Made by a program: the position numbers and the translations under genes. Positions 8,268-15,589 of a stretch of 30,880 bases of DNA are shown here, one piece after another. The notes beneath the pieces are model-generated. The model ran no database searches and was not told where the DNA came from. It saw only the letters and a list, made by a program, of their open reading frames with translations. The stretch is from a virus. The stretch covers positions 1 through 30,880 of IMG/VR virus record IMGVR_UViG_3300023184_003700; one strand, 5' to 3'. How positions within the stretch are numbered: position 1 is the stretch's first letter; every line of letters begins with the position of its first letter.

Positions 8268-10001
8268 TTATCTTAAAGTATCCAAACCGAATGTAGTAAT
8301 ACCTTTTGCTGTAATTACACCAAAGTAACGGTTGTTCACCATTTTCTTTGCGTAACGAGTCATGATACCTTTGATAGGAGTCATTGTGAAAGGGTTATAC
8401 ATTGTTGGAGTTAATTGTAAAGGTACATATGGAGCGTAGATGTAACCAGCGTCCAATAATGATTTACCTTTATGTCCAATCAAGATTTTGTTAGCAGGGA
8501 AGTAAGGATCACGGTAAACTTGGTATCTTCCACCTAATGTACCGATTTTCTCAATACCCATGTTGTATTGATCTTGTTCTGGTTGTGCGTTTGAAACGTG
8601 GAAATATTCCAAGTCATCAAATACAGCAGAAACTTCTGAAGAAACTACAACCCAGTTAGCACCACCTCTTAAAGTAGTTTTGTGGATTTGAGCAGAAATT
8701 TGGTTGATTTTTGTAACCAATGTTTGGTTCCAATCTTTTTGTGTGTAACCTTGTAAAGTTGCACCACCTGTTCCACCATATTTCCATTCGTTGTAATCCC
8801 ATTTAGCCGTCCAAGCAGCACCTTTACGTAAGTCACGTAAGATTTCACGGTCAACTTCAGCAGCAATTTGCTCTGATAATAAAGCTGTTAATTCAGCTTC
8901 AGCATCGATGTTGTGGAACGCACTAACGTCTTGAGCCAATTCAGGAGACCATGTAGCTCTTAATTTTCTTTCAGTTACAGAAACTGTTACTGATTGTAAA
9001 TCAAAAGATACCTCACCAATTTGATCTTCGAATTCTAAAGTGTCATAAACACGATAAGATAAAACGAAATCAGATAAAGCGATGTTACCTAAAGTTGGGT
9101 TAGAGAAACCAGCAGTTGATGAGTAGTTTTGTAAATCTACAGAGATATACATTGTACCTTCTTGGTCTACTGTATCTTGATAATATCTACCTGAAGGGTA
9201 GTTAGCAGTTGTTTGTTTAGAACCGTATTCAACAATACCTTTACCGTATTTTTGAGTAACAACGTTGAAGTTTTTAGATGCTCCAGTTAATGTAACTGTA
9301 GCAGAAGCTAAAAATTCTTCAGTATCCATTGCGTTACCGTTTGGTCCGATTAATTTACCTTCACCATCTTTAGTGAAACCTGTAATCTTAAGAATAACTG
9401 AAGATTGTGCAGTACCTGTGATAGAAGATAAAGTTACGTTTGAAGTAACACCGTTAGCGAATGTAACGATATTTGCTGGACTTAAAGTTACAGCAGAGAA
9501 TTGTCCTTTAGAGTAATCAAAAAGACCTGTTGCTGGATCGTTTCCGTCTCCACCATCATTCTCGTAGAATCTGTCATAAAGATTTGTACCAGTATATCCA
9601 GTGTTTGGATCTGTGTTTGTATCAGGGAAACCATAAGGATGGTAATGTGAGTTACCAGCTCCTCTTTCCTGAATTTTAGGAATGAAGAAGAATAATTTAC
9701 CGATTGGTAAGTTCATAGCTTGTACAGACACGATGTCGTTAGCTAATAATTTAGAGAATACACGACGAATGATAGGGAATACCACTGTCTCAAAAGAACC
9801 AGATGAATCAGCTACAGCTGCTTCATTGATTAAGTGTGACGCTTGGTTTTCATATAATTGCGCGATGTTATCTTTTTGGTGACCTTCTAGACCTTCTAAG
9901 AATCCTAGTTCGTCCCATTTTTTGATGGTATCTTCTTTGATCACACGTAAGTGCTTAAGACCAATGTTTCCTACCATACCTGATTCTAATAATGCTCCCA
10001 T
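8268..10001 (-). CDS. 23: Major capsid protein, T4 gp23-like
   Basis: A 577-residue protein that assembles the hexamers of the head. The signature block follows the propeptide: FPIIRRVFSKLLANDIVSVQ and then AMNLPIGKLFFF, as in T4 gp23 (521 residues). The N-terminal 60 residues form a helical propeptide that ends LINE before AAV (residues 57-60), a good I/L-x-E site for the gp21 protease, close to the T4 cut after residue 65. A large middle insert (about residues 120-300), rich in Gly, Thr and Asn, accounts for the extra length and may be a surface domain. It is the last gene of the head block and is followed by a strong terminator. The assignment is secure. Confidence 0.95.
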   Translation of the reverse strand: MGALLESGMVGNIGLKHLRVIKEDTIKKWDELGFLEGLEGHQKDNIAQLYENQASHLINEAAVADSSGSFETVVFPIIRRVFSKLLANDIVSVQAMNLPIGKLFFFIPKIQERGAGNSHYHPYGFPDTNTDPNTGYTGTNLYDRFYENDGGDGNDPATGLFDYSKGQFSAVTLSPANIVTFANGVTSNVTLSSITGTAQSSVILKITGFTKDGEGKLIGPNGNAMDTEEFLASATVTLTGASKNFNVVTQKYGKGIVEYGSKQTTANYPSGRYYQDTVDQEGTMYISVDLQNYSSTAGFSNPTLGNIALSDFVLSYRVYDTLEFEDQIGEVSFDLQSVTVSVTERKLRATWSPELAQDVSAFHNIDAEAELTALLSEQIAAEVDREILRDLRKGAAWTAKWDYNEWKYGGTGGATLQGYTQKDWNQTLVTKINQISAQIHKTTLRGGANWVVVSSEVSAVFDDLEYFHVSNAQPEQDQYNMGIEKIGTLGGRYQVYRDPYFPANKILIGHKGKSLLDAGYIYAPYVPLQLTPTMYNPFTMTPIKGIMTRYAKKMVNNRYFGVITAKGITTFGLDTLR

Positions 10002-10027
10002 TTTAAAATTGTATTTTTGTTTTTAGT

Positions 10028-11422
10028 TTATTTTATTTTACCCATTAAATCTTTCATTCTTTTGAATTGAGGATTTTCGTAAGCCTTAGCTTCAGATAAT
10101 ACCTCAGTTGAAGAACTTGATGGAGTGTTAGAGATTTTAGTCGCTACTGATTCAGTTACTGTTGTTTTATTACTTAATTCAGATGCGATTGAACTATATA
10201 AGCCCTTAGACTCATTTAGTGTAGAAACTGTATCAAATCTCTTTAATATATTCAATTTCTCTTGTTTTGTAGTTGAGTGTTCAGTGAACAAACGTGTAGC
10301 GTAAGCTAAGTTTGCGTTGAATACAGCAACTTCGTTTAATTTATCTTTGAATAATACTAACGCCTTTTTATATTCAGCATTTTGTTTTTTCAAAGTTTCA
10401 ACTTCTTCATTGATAGACCCAGAACCTGCTTTATACATCTTTTTAGATTTTAAACCAGCTCTATCTTGTCCACCTTTATCCCCGTGTATGTTAGATTTAG
10501 TTCTTCTAGCCTCAGTGAATTCTTCTTCACCTACTTCAACCTCTTCTTTAGGTTCAACTTTTTTAGCAGATTTTAAACCAGGAAGAGCTTCCTCTTTTGG
10601 TTCTACTTTTTTAGCTGATTTAAGACCAGGTAAAGCTTCTTCTTTAGGTTCAACTTTTTTAGCAGATTTTAAACCAGGAAGAGCTTCCTCTTTTGGTTCT
10701 ACTTTTTTAGCTGATTTAAGACCAGGTAAAGCTTCTTCATTAACTTTATCTTCAAACGGAGCATCTTCATCTTCATCTAACTCGATTTCATATAAAGATT
10801 CTTCCTCCATAGGTGATTCTTCTTCCATGTATGATTCCTCATCCATAGGTGATTCCTCTTCCATAGACGTTTCTTCACCGTCATCATCAAGTTTGATGAT
10901 ATATTCGTTATCACCGTCGTTAACTTCGAGTTTGTTTCCGTCTTTTTTAACTACTATACCATCTTCTGGTTTCATAGCTTTGAATACTTTAAGAACTTCA
11001 TCGTCTGAAGCACCTGTCATATCCATAACGTCGTCGTCTTCACTACCTTCTTCTGATTCAGGAGATTCGTCACCAAATCCACCGAAAGATGGTTCAGCTT
11101 CTTCATCACCTTCTTCAGAATCCATAGATTCGTCGTCAGTTGTCTCGTCGTTGTTATCAAGGTTGTCTACATTTTCATCGTCAGAAGTTTCAGCATCTGC
11201 TGTTTCTTCTTCGCCTGACATATCGTCTTTTTCCTTTTCTTCAGGTTCAGTACCTTCTTCGTCAGAAGTTACGTCTTCCTCATCTTCTAATGATTCTTTA
11301 AGCAAGTCGCTTAGTTCTTGTTTCATTGTTGAAGCAAGTATACCTTTTGCGTTGTGCTTAACTGCTTCTTCAAGTGTATTAATTTGAAGTAACGCTTGTT
11401 CTAAAATTGATTTTTCGCTCAT
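10028..11422 (-). CDS. 22: Prohead core scaffold protein, T4 gp22-like
   Basis: A 464-residue protein in the gp22 position between protease and capsid genes. Residues 45-215 are extremely acidic and low in complexity. Four identical 16-residue repeats (EALPGLKSAKKVEPKE) follow at about 231-294. The C-terminal 140 residues are helical (EEVETLKKQNAEYKKALVLF onward), the part that resembles scaffold cores. Many I/L-x-E sites (SINE, KLNE, TLNE) fit degradation by gp21 during maturation. The end, RMKDLMGKIK, resembles the end of gp21. It is longer than T4 gp22 (269 residues), mostly because of the acidic part and the repeats. Function follows from position and composition more than from direct similarity. 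Confidence 0.8.
   Translation of the reverse strand: MSEKSILEQALLQINTLEEAVKHNAKGILASTMKQELSDLLKESLEDEEDVTSDEEGTEPEEKEKDDMSGEEETADAETSDDENVDNLDNNDETTDDESMDSEEGDEEAEPSFGGFGDESPESEEGSEDDDVMDMTGASDDEVLKVFKAMKPEDGIVVKKDGNKLEVNDGDNEYIIKLDDDGEETSMEEESPMDEESYMEEESPMEEESLYEIELDEDEDAPFEDKVNEEALPGLKSAKKVEPKEEALPGLKSAKKVEPKEEALPGLKSAKKVEPKEEALPGLKSAKKVEPKEEVEVGEEEFTEARRTKSNIHGDKGGQDRAGLKSKKMYKAGSGSINEEVETLKKQNAEYKKALVLFKDKLNEVAVFNANLAYATRLFTEHSTTKQEKLNILKRFDTVSTLNESKGLYSSIASELSNKTTVTESVATKISNTPSSSSTEVLSEAKAYENPQFKRMKDLMGKIK
10545..10736 (-). repeat. Tandem repeat, 2 x 96 bp (4 x 48 bp) in the scaffold gene
   Basis: Four 48-base units lie in the order A-B-A-B. The two A units are identical to each other and so are the two B units. 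A and B differ at eight positions, all synonymous, so all four encode the same 16 residues. This points to an old 48-base duplication followed by a recent 96-base one. Confidence 0.9.
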
Positions 11423-11447
11423 TTGGAAAATTTTGTTTTTATTACCT

Positions 11448-11455
11448 TATAAATA
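11448..11455 (-). promoter_or_regulatory. Candidate late element TATTTATA before gene 22
   Basis: The sense-strand octamer is 25 bases before the scaffold ATG. The same octamer precedes several other virion genes, always in this orientation. Confidence 0.45.
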
Positions 11456-11509
11456 GTAGTGAAAATGGAAAAATTCACCATTTCAATATTATAATCGGTA
11501 TTTTATTTA

Positions 11510-12196
11510 TTATTTAGATAAAAAAGTATCTAGTTTACCCATTAATTTCTTCATTCTGTCGTCAATTACGGGTTTTTCTTGTTCGATAGATTCTTGGTAT
11601 TGGTCTCTATCAGATGGGTCACTAAACACATAAGCACCAGGAGTAGATGGTGATGATACTAAATCAAAACAAACCAATTCAAAATCCTCTTGTACTACGT
11701 TTTCTCCCTTAACTTGTTTAAGGGAACCAACACCGCGTGAAGAGATACCAAGAGTTGCTCCGTTCATTATTAACATAGCGGCTTGGTCACCTTTAGTAGA
11801 AACAATACCCATTTTCTTCCAACCAGGAGAAGTGAATAATTTGATTTTACCCATTAACATCTTACCATCCCACCATGTTTCAAGAATAGAGTGTGAAACT
11901 CTATCTAAATCAATTAGTGATGATGAAGGGTGGTTTAATTCATTTAAGGCACCACCTTTTCTAATAACATTTTGATATTTTTCGTTTTCTCTCTTAAGAA
12001 TTAATTCGGGATATATTCTACCGTTCTTATTTGGAGTGTCGTATTTTTGTAAAACAGCATAAAGGATAAGGTCTTTAGAAAAGTCCATATCCTTCATTTC
12101 CTGTATGATTTGCTTATTATCGTCTGGAGATACATGACCAGCGTCGTATTCAATTAAAATTCCACGTCCTGTCTCTTTGGGTCCTAATACCTTCAT
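11510..12196 (-). CDS. 21: Prohead core protease, T4 gp21-like
   Basis: A 228-residue serine protease of the herpesvirus-assemblin-like fold (peptidase family U9/S77 type) that cuts scaffold and capsid propeptides at I/L-x-E. The catalytic His is in ELNHPSSS (His 89) and the catalytic Ser in GISSRG (Ser 152 or 153), with the conserved FDLVSSPSTPGA block after it. The length matches T4 gp21 (212 residues). The C-terminus RMKKLMGKLDTFLSK shares RMKxLMGK with the scaffold protein, a possible core-binding tag. It lies directly upstream of gene 22 in T4 order and has a TATTTATA element 16 bases before its ATG. The assignment is firm. Confidence 0.93.
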   Translation of the reverse strand: MKVLGPKETGRGILIEYDAGHVSPDDNKQIIQEMKDMDFSKDLILYAVLQKYDTPNKNGRIYPELILKRENEKYQNVIRKGGALNELNHPSSSLIDLDRVSHSILETWWDGKMLMGKIKLFTSPGWKKMGIVSTKGDQAAMLIMNGATLGISSRGVGSLKQVKGENVVQEDFELVCFDLVSSPSTPGAYVFSDPSDRDQYQESIEQEKPVIDDRMKKLMGKLDTFLSK

Positions 12197-12212
12197 TTAT
12201 AGTTTTTATTAC

Positions 12213-12220
12213 TATAAATA
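12213..12220 (-). promoter_or_regulatory. Candidate late element TATTTATA before gene 21
   Basis: The sense-strand octamer lies 16 bases before the protease ATG, in the same orientation as in the other late genes of the window. Confidence 0.45.
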
Positions 12221-12234
12221 CATCAATATATAAG

Positions 12235-12660
12235 TTATTTCTTGCTTTTGTAAAAATTGAATAACTTTTTGTCAGATAAACCACTATCGACAATTGTTTC
12301 AATCAAATCTTTTATTATTGATTTGACTTCTTTTGATTTAACATCAAATTGTTTGTCGACGTATAATGTGATTTCTAAATTCATAAAAGACCTTTTTTCT
12401 AACTTAATTCCTTTTGTTCTTATATCTAAATCAACTATAGATTGTTGTTTAAAGTAGGAAGTTTTTAAATTGTAAATTATTTCTTTTATCTTTCTTCTTG
12501 ATTTATGTATGGTAGAATTAAAATCCTCCGTTTCATTTTCGGGCTGAACCCAAGAATTAAGTTTCAAATATATAGTTTTAAGATTTTTAAAATCTACGGT
12601 ACCGTAACCCATTTTTACATCGTTGTACGTTCCTAAAGGAATATACTTACCAATTTTCAT
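12235..12660 (-). CDS. Hypothetical protein in the gp67/gp68 position
   Basis: A 141-residue basic alpha/beta protein I cannot assign. It starts MKIGKYIPLGTYNDV; the middle is charged (IHKSRRKIKEIIYNLK) and the C-terminal part looks like a beta-strand followed by helices ending in a Lys-rich tail. In T4 the small core proteins gp67 and gp68 lie between portal and protease; this gene and the 248-residue one occupy that interval here, so a prohead core role is possible. No similarity to gp67 or gp68 can be seen by eye. The bS21 gene lies between the two on the other strand. Confidence 0.6.
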   Translation of the reverse strand: MKIGKYIPLGTYNDVKMGYGTVDFKNLKTIYLKLNSWVQPENETEDFNSTIHKSRRKIKEIIYNLKTSYFKQQSIVDLDIRTKGIKLEKRSFMNLEITLYVDKQFDVKSKEVKSIIKDLIETIVDSGLSDKKLFNFYKSKK

Positions 12661-12716
12661 TAATTTTTCATATTATTTTTATTTTATGGTGTTTTATAAA
12701 AAATAAAGAAAAAAAA

Positions 12717-12747
12717 TTAGAATTCCAAAAATATTTTAGTATATTTG
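12717..12747 (+). promoter_or_regulatory. Host-type promoter for bS21
   Basis: TATATTTG at 12740-12747 fits the Bacteroidota -7 consensus. The -33 position shows only TTAG (12717-12720), a weak match, 19 bases upstream. The start codon is 18 bases after the -7 element. Confidence 0.5.
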
Positions 12748-12756
12748 TAATATATT

Positions 12757-12764
12757 TATTTATA
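12757..12764 (+). promoter_or_regulatory. TATTTATA element directly before bS21 start
   Basis: The octamer ends one base before the ATG at 12766, and an overlapping TATTTATT lies at 12753-12760. It is too close to give a leader, so it could be an AT-rich initiation element rather than a promoter. Confidence 0.35.
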
Positions 12765-12765
12765 T

Positions 12766-12957
12766 ATGATTATAATTGATTTATCAAAAGAAAAAACAAT
12801 TGAGAGTGCTTTAAGAACTTACAAAAGTAAAGTTCAGAAAACAAAGCAAATTCAGAAATTAAGGGAAAGACAACAATTTGTAAAACCCTCCGTAAAAAAG
12901 CGTGGTGAAAGATTAAAAGCTATTTATGTAGAACAAAAAAGAAATGGACTTAGTTAA
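12766..12957 (+). CDS. rpsU: Phage-encoded ribosomal protein bS21
   Basis: A 63-residue basic protein. It follows bacterial bS21 along most of its length: a short strand (MIIIDLS), a helix with ESALRTYKSKVQKT, then LRERQQFVKPSVKKRGERLK, which is the FxKPSxxKRxxRxKA pattern of Bacteroidota bS21. In these bacteria bS21, with bS18 and bS6, helps hide the anti-Shine-Dalgarno end of 16S rRNA, so a phage copy may shift which messages are translated. No Shine-Dalgarno sequence is seen before its ATG. It is inserted on the opposite strand inside the head block, with its own host-type promoter, and its last codons form half of a terminator shared with the convergent gene. Phage bS21 genes are known; the placement here is notable. 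Confidence 0.88.
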   Translation: MIIIDLSKEKTIESALRTYKSKVQKTKQIQKLRERQQFVKPSVKKRGERLKAIYVEQKRNGLS

Positions 12958-12968
12958 GTCCATTTTTT
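12942..12968. terminator. Bidirectional terminator made from overlapping gene ends
   Basis: AAATGGACTTA and TAAGTCCATTT pair perfectly over 11 bases with a two-base loop, followed by TTTTTT on the plus strand and a T-rich run on the minus strand. It contains the stop codons of both bS21 and the 248-residue convergent gene, whose ends overlap by eight bases. Confidence 0.85.
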
Positions 12969-13696
12969 AATTCATTTAATCTGTAGTAGTTGTATCTCGA
13001 CGGGAACATTTGAGTTACCTCATCCTTTACCGCCTTTAATTTATTGGATAAATCCGTTTCTTTAGATTCACTTATAAGTGTTGATACTTTATTAATTATA
13101 GATTCTTGTAATTCACCAGTTTTTATGATTAAATCTTCATAAGGTATAGATAGAATATTTTTCAATTCTTCTTTTTGTGATTCTGATAATGTGTTAGAAT
13201 ATAATACGTTAAAATTGTTTGCTAAAACAGCATTTAATAATGTTTCGTTAGGGACTAAAGTAGTTTCTTTAGATTCTGTAATTTCTTTTTTGGTTGTTAA
13301 ATGTTCAACTAATTTCTTTTTAGCTATAACTTTCTTTTCAATATTTGATAATGAATCTTTTTCAGATAACATATCTAAAGACTCATATAATTCGTTAGTG
13401 TTAATTTCAATATCACCTAATTTATTATTTAAAGATTCACAAAACATATTAAACTTGTTAATATTTCCTATTGGTTCACCAAAATATAAACTTAAACCTT
13501 CAACGTATAATTTTGCGGTTTCTTTATCCTCAATAAATTTGTTTTCAATTTCTTCGTAAAACAAATACATCTCTTTAAAATGTTTGTCTTCTTTAATTGT
13601 TGTTAAAATATCTTTAATTTCCGCTTTGTTTTCATTAGCGTAGGATTCCGTTAACTTATTTAATAATTTACTTTTTATTACTCCAAATTTTTTCAT
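12950..13696 (-). CDS. Hypothetical helical protein, possible prohead core component
   Basis: A 248-residue, almost wholly helical and acidic protein that I do not recognise. It contains repeated S/T-E-S-x motifs (LTESYANE, CESLNNKL, LYESLDML, ITESKETT, LSESQKEE, ISESKETD). The end MFPSRYNYYRLNELKNGLN is the most conserved-looking part. It begins four bases after the portal stop, so the two are almost certainly co-transcribed, and it sits where T4 has gp67/gp68. A prohead core or scaffold-like role is inferred from position and composition. Its stop codon lies within the terminator shared with bS21. Confidence 0.65.
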   Translation of the reverse strand: MKKFGVIKSKLLNKLTESYANENKAEIKDILTTIKEDKHFKEMYLFYEEIENKFIEDKETAKLYVEGLSLYFGEPIGNINKFNMFCESLNNKLGDIEINTNELYESLDMLSEKDSLSNIEKKVIAKKKLVEHLTTKKEITESKETTLVPNETLLNAVLANNFNVLYSNTLSESQKEELKNILSIPYEDLIIKTGELQESIINKVSTLISESKETDLSNKLKAVKDEVTQMFPSRYNYYRLNELKNGLN

Positions 13697-13700
13697 TTTC

Positions 13701-15536
13701 TTAATCGTTTAAAATATCTTTTAATTTTAGTTCCATTTCATAAATACTATCTTGTGCTTTTTTCATATCAACAACATTAGCAAAATCTATAACATCTTCA
13801 TCAAGAATTTCAGATAAATTTCTTTTTTTCTTTTTAGATTCACTTAATGGACCTTCTCCTCCTGCTTCACCACCTGCTGGCGGCGGTGCTGCTGGTACCG
13901 AACCTCCACCTCCCATTCCACCCATTGCTCCACCTTCGGTTCCCGCATTAAGTGCTCCCGACGCTTCAAGTTTTTCTCTTTCTTCTTCAGGAATACCATA
14001 CTTTGAATCCACTTCATCAAATACTCCTGAACGTTTAATAATATTAGGTGTTGCCGTTAATTCAGCACCAATACCTCTTTCAAGACGTTGTTGTTGTAAA
14101 TCCAATAACACTTCATTATCACTAAATCCAAGAATATTCTTTTTAGCCCATGTATGTGATACGGGAAGAATACCAACTTGTGATTGGTCGGATGTTGCGT
14201 CTTTATAAAGTGTGATTTTTTCTTTCCACATTTCAATCTTTAATAAATCAGATTGAGATGATGGATTAGTTAAAGATAATGTAAAGTTATTTAATTCATC
14301 TTCCATACCTAAAAGGTATAAATGAATCAAGGCAACTTTATTTAATTCTTGTATTAATGATTTTTGAATTTTATTAATTGTTCTTGCGAAACGAATATCC
14401 ATTAAGGCAAGATTCTTACCATCACCAACAACTTCTTCAAAACCTAAAAATGCTTTAGGTATACGAAGTGCCGCTAACATTTTCTTTTGAATATATTCAA
14501 TATCCGCAATCTCACCAAGATTTTGTGCTCCCGGTAATGTTTCAATTGGCATTGTTTGACCTGGGTCACGAACAGGTACAAAATAATCTTGGTCAACCGC
14601 CATTTGATTATATCTCATATCCACCTGACCATTTGTTGGGTCTGATATTGGTTGCCTCTTAAATTTATTTGCTACTTTTTGTACGTATGGTTCGATATCT
14701 TTATCATCCATATTACCTACGAATATTTTGAATACACGTCTTTCAGGTGCTCTTGAAGTTCTATAGATTAACATAGCATCTTCAGCAAGTAAAAGTTGTT
14801 TCCAAATTCTTCTAATCTTATCTAACATAGAAGTACCGTAAGGTAACTTTCTATCATCACCTAATAATCTAAAATGAGCAACTTCCCATGCTTGGAATTC
14901 CAAATCTTTATTCTTCCATTGAAAACGTAACTCTCTTGTTGGAACTTTAGTATCTCTTTGGTTCATCACTTTAGATGAAGCACCTTCCATTCTTTCAATT
15001 TCAATATTTGGTAATTGTTGACATCCAACAATTCCCTTTTCTTGGTCTAATTTAAGATAAACAAAATCATCACCGTATTTACACAAACCACGAGCCCACA
15101 TTTGTAGGTTAGTGTTGATGTCTAACTTATGATGAAACAATTCTGTTAATATTTTTACTATTCTATCCGATTCAGAATATATTGTTAGGATTTCTCCTTT
15201 CTCAGACATGGTTGTTGATTCTTCCGCATATATGTCTAATGCGGCCGAAATTTCAGGAGTAAACTCCATAGATTCATAATCATAATATGCTGCTAATCTA
15301 TTGGGTTCATAATATACCGATTGATTGTAAAGTGATTGGTCTAATTTAGCCCATTTATCAGCAATAAACTGACTTTGTTGAGCCTGTAATTTGGCCTTTT
15401 CATATTCTTCTCTACTATCTGTTTTTAATAATTCATCTTTGTTAAAATTAAAAGAAGGAGCCTTACCCTGTTGTACTTGGCCAGGAAAGCCGAACATTCT
15501 AGTTAATTTCTGAAAGACAGTTGGATTTTGTGCCAT
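13701..15536 (-). CDS. 20: Portal vertex protein, T4 gp20-like
   Basis: A 611-residue protein that forms the dodecameric DNA entry ring and nucleates head assembly. T4 portal features are visible: ESMEFTPEISAALDIYAEES near residues 90-110, the LPYGTSMLDKIRRIWKQLLL helix region, then RRVFKIFVGNM, and KKMLAALRIPKAFLGFEE in the C-terminal half. A Gly/Pro/Ala-rich stretch (GGAMGGMGGGG and PAAPPPAGG) near residues 545-575 is unlike T4 gp20 (524 residues) and accounts for part of the extra length. It is 53 bases downstream of the terminase stop and has TATTTATA three bases before its ATG. Confidence 0.95.
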   Translation of the reverse strand: MAQNPTVFQKLTRMFGFPGQVQQGKAPSFNFNKDELLKTDSREEYEKAKLQAQQSQFIADKWAKLDQSLYNQSVYYEPNRLAAYYDYESMEFTPEISAALDIYAEESTTMSEKGEILTIYSESDRIVKILTELFHHKLDINTNLQMWARGLCKYGDDFVYLKLDQEKGIVGCQQLPNIEIERMEGASSKVMNQRDTKVPTRELRFQWKNKDLEFQAWEVAHFRLLGDDRKLPYGTSMLDKIRRIWKQLLLAEDAMLIYRTSRAPERRVFKIFVGNMDDKDIEPYVQKVANKFKRQPISDPTNGQVDMRYNQMAVDQDYFVPVRDPGQTMPIETLPGAQNLGEIADIEYIQKKMLAALRIPKAFLGFEEVVGDGKNLALMDIRFARTINKIQKSLIQELNKVALIHLYLLGMEDELNNFTLSLTNPSSQSDLLKIEMWKEKITLYKDATSDQSQVGILPVSHTWAKKNILGFSDNEVLLDLQQQRLERGIGAELTATPNIIKRSGVFDEVDSKYGIPEEEREKLEASGALNAGTEGGAMGGMGGGGSVPAAPPPAGGEAGGEGPLSESKKKKRNLSEILDEDVIDFANVVDMKKAQDSIYEMELKLKDILND

Positions 15537-15539
15537 GTA

Positions 15540-15547
15540 TATAAATA
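15540..15547 (-). promoter_or_regulatory. TATTTATA element three bases before gene 20
   Basis: In the sense direction TATTTATA is followed by three bases and the ATG, exactly as before the terminase gene. Confidence 0.4.
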
Positions 15548-15589
15548 CTTTTCTTTATAATATAAACTAAAAAATTAGTATTTCAAAGG

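Noticed and set aside
10317-11387. Long plus-strand open frame (356 codons) opposite the scaffold gene
   Set aside because: It is the mirror of a Glu/Asp-rich low-complexity gene, which gives Ser runs on the other strand. The minus-strand protein has clear position and sequence support.
11460-11485. Hairpin between gp21 and gp22 (TGAAAATGG with CCATTTCA)
   Set aside because: The stem is short and bulged and no T run follows on the minus strand, so it is not a convincing terminator.
12257-12457. Short plus-strand frame within the 141-residue gene
   Set aside because: It has no supporting features and lies fully opposite a longer operon gene.
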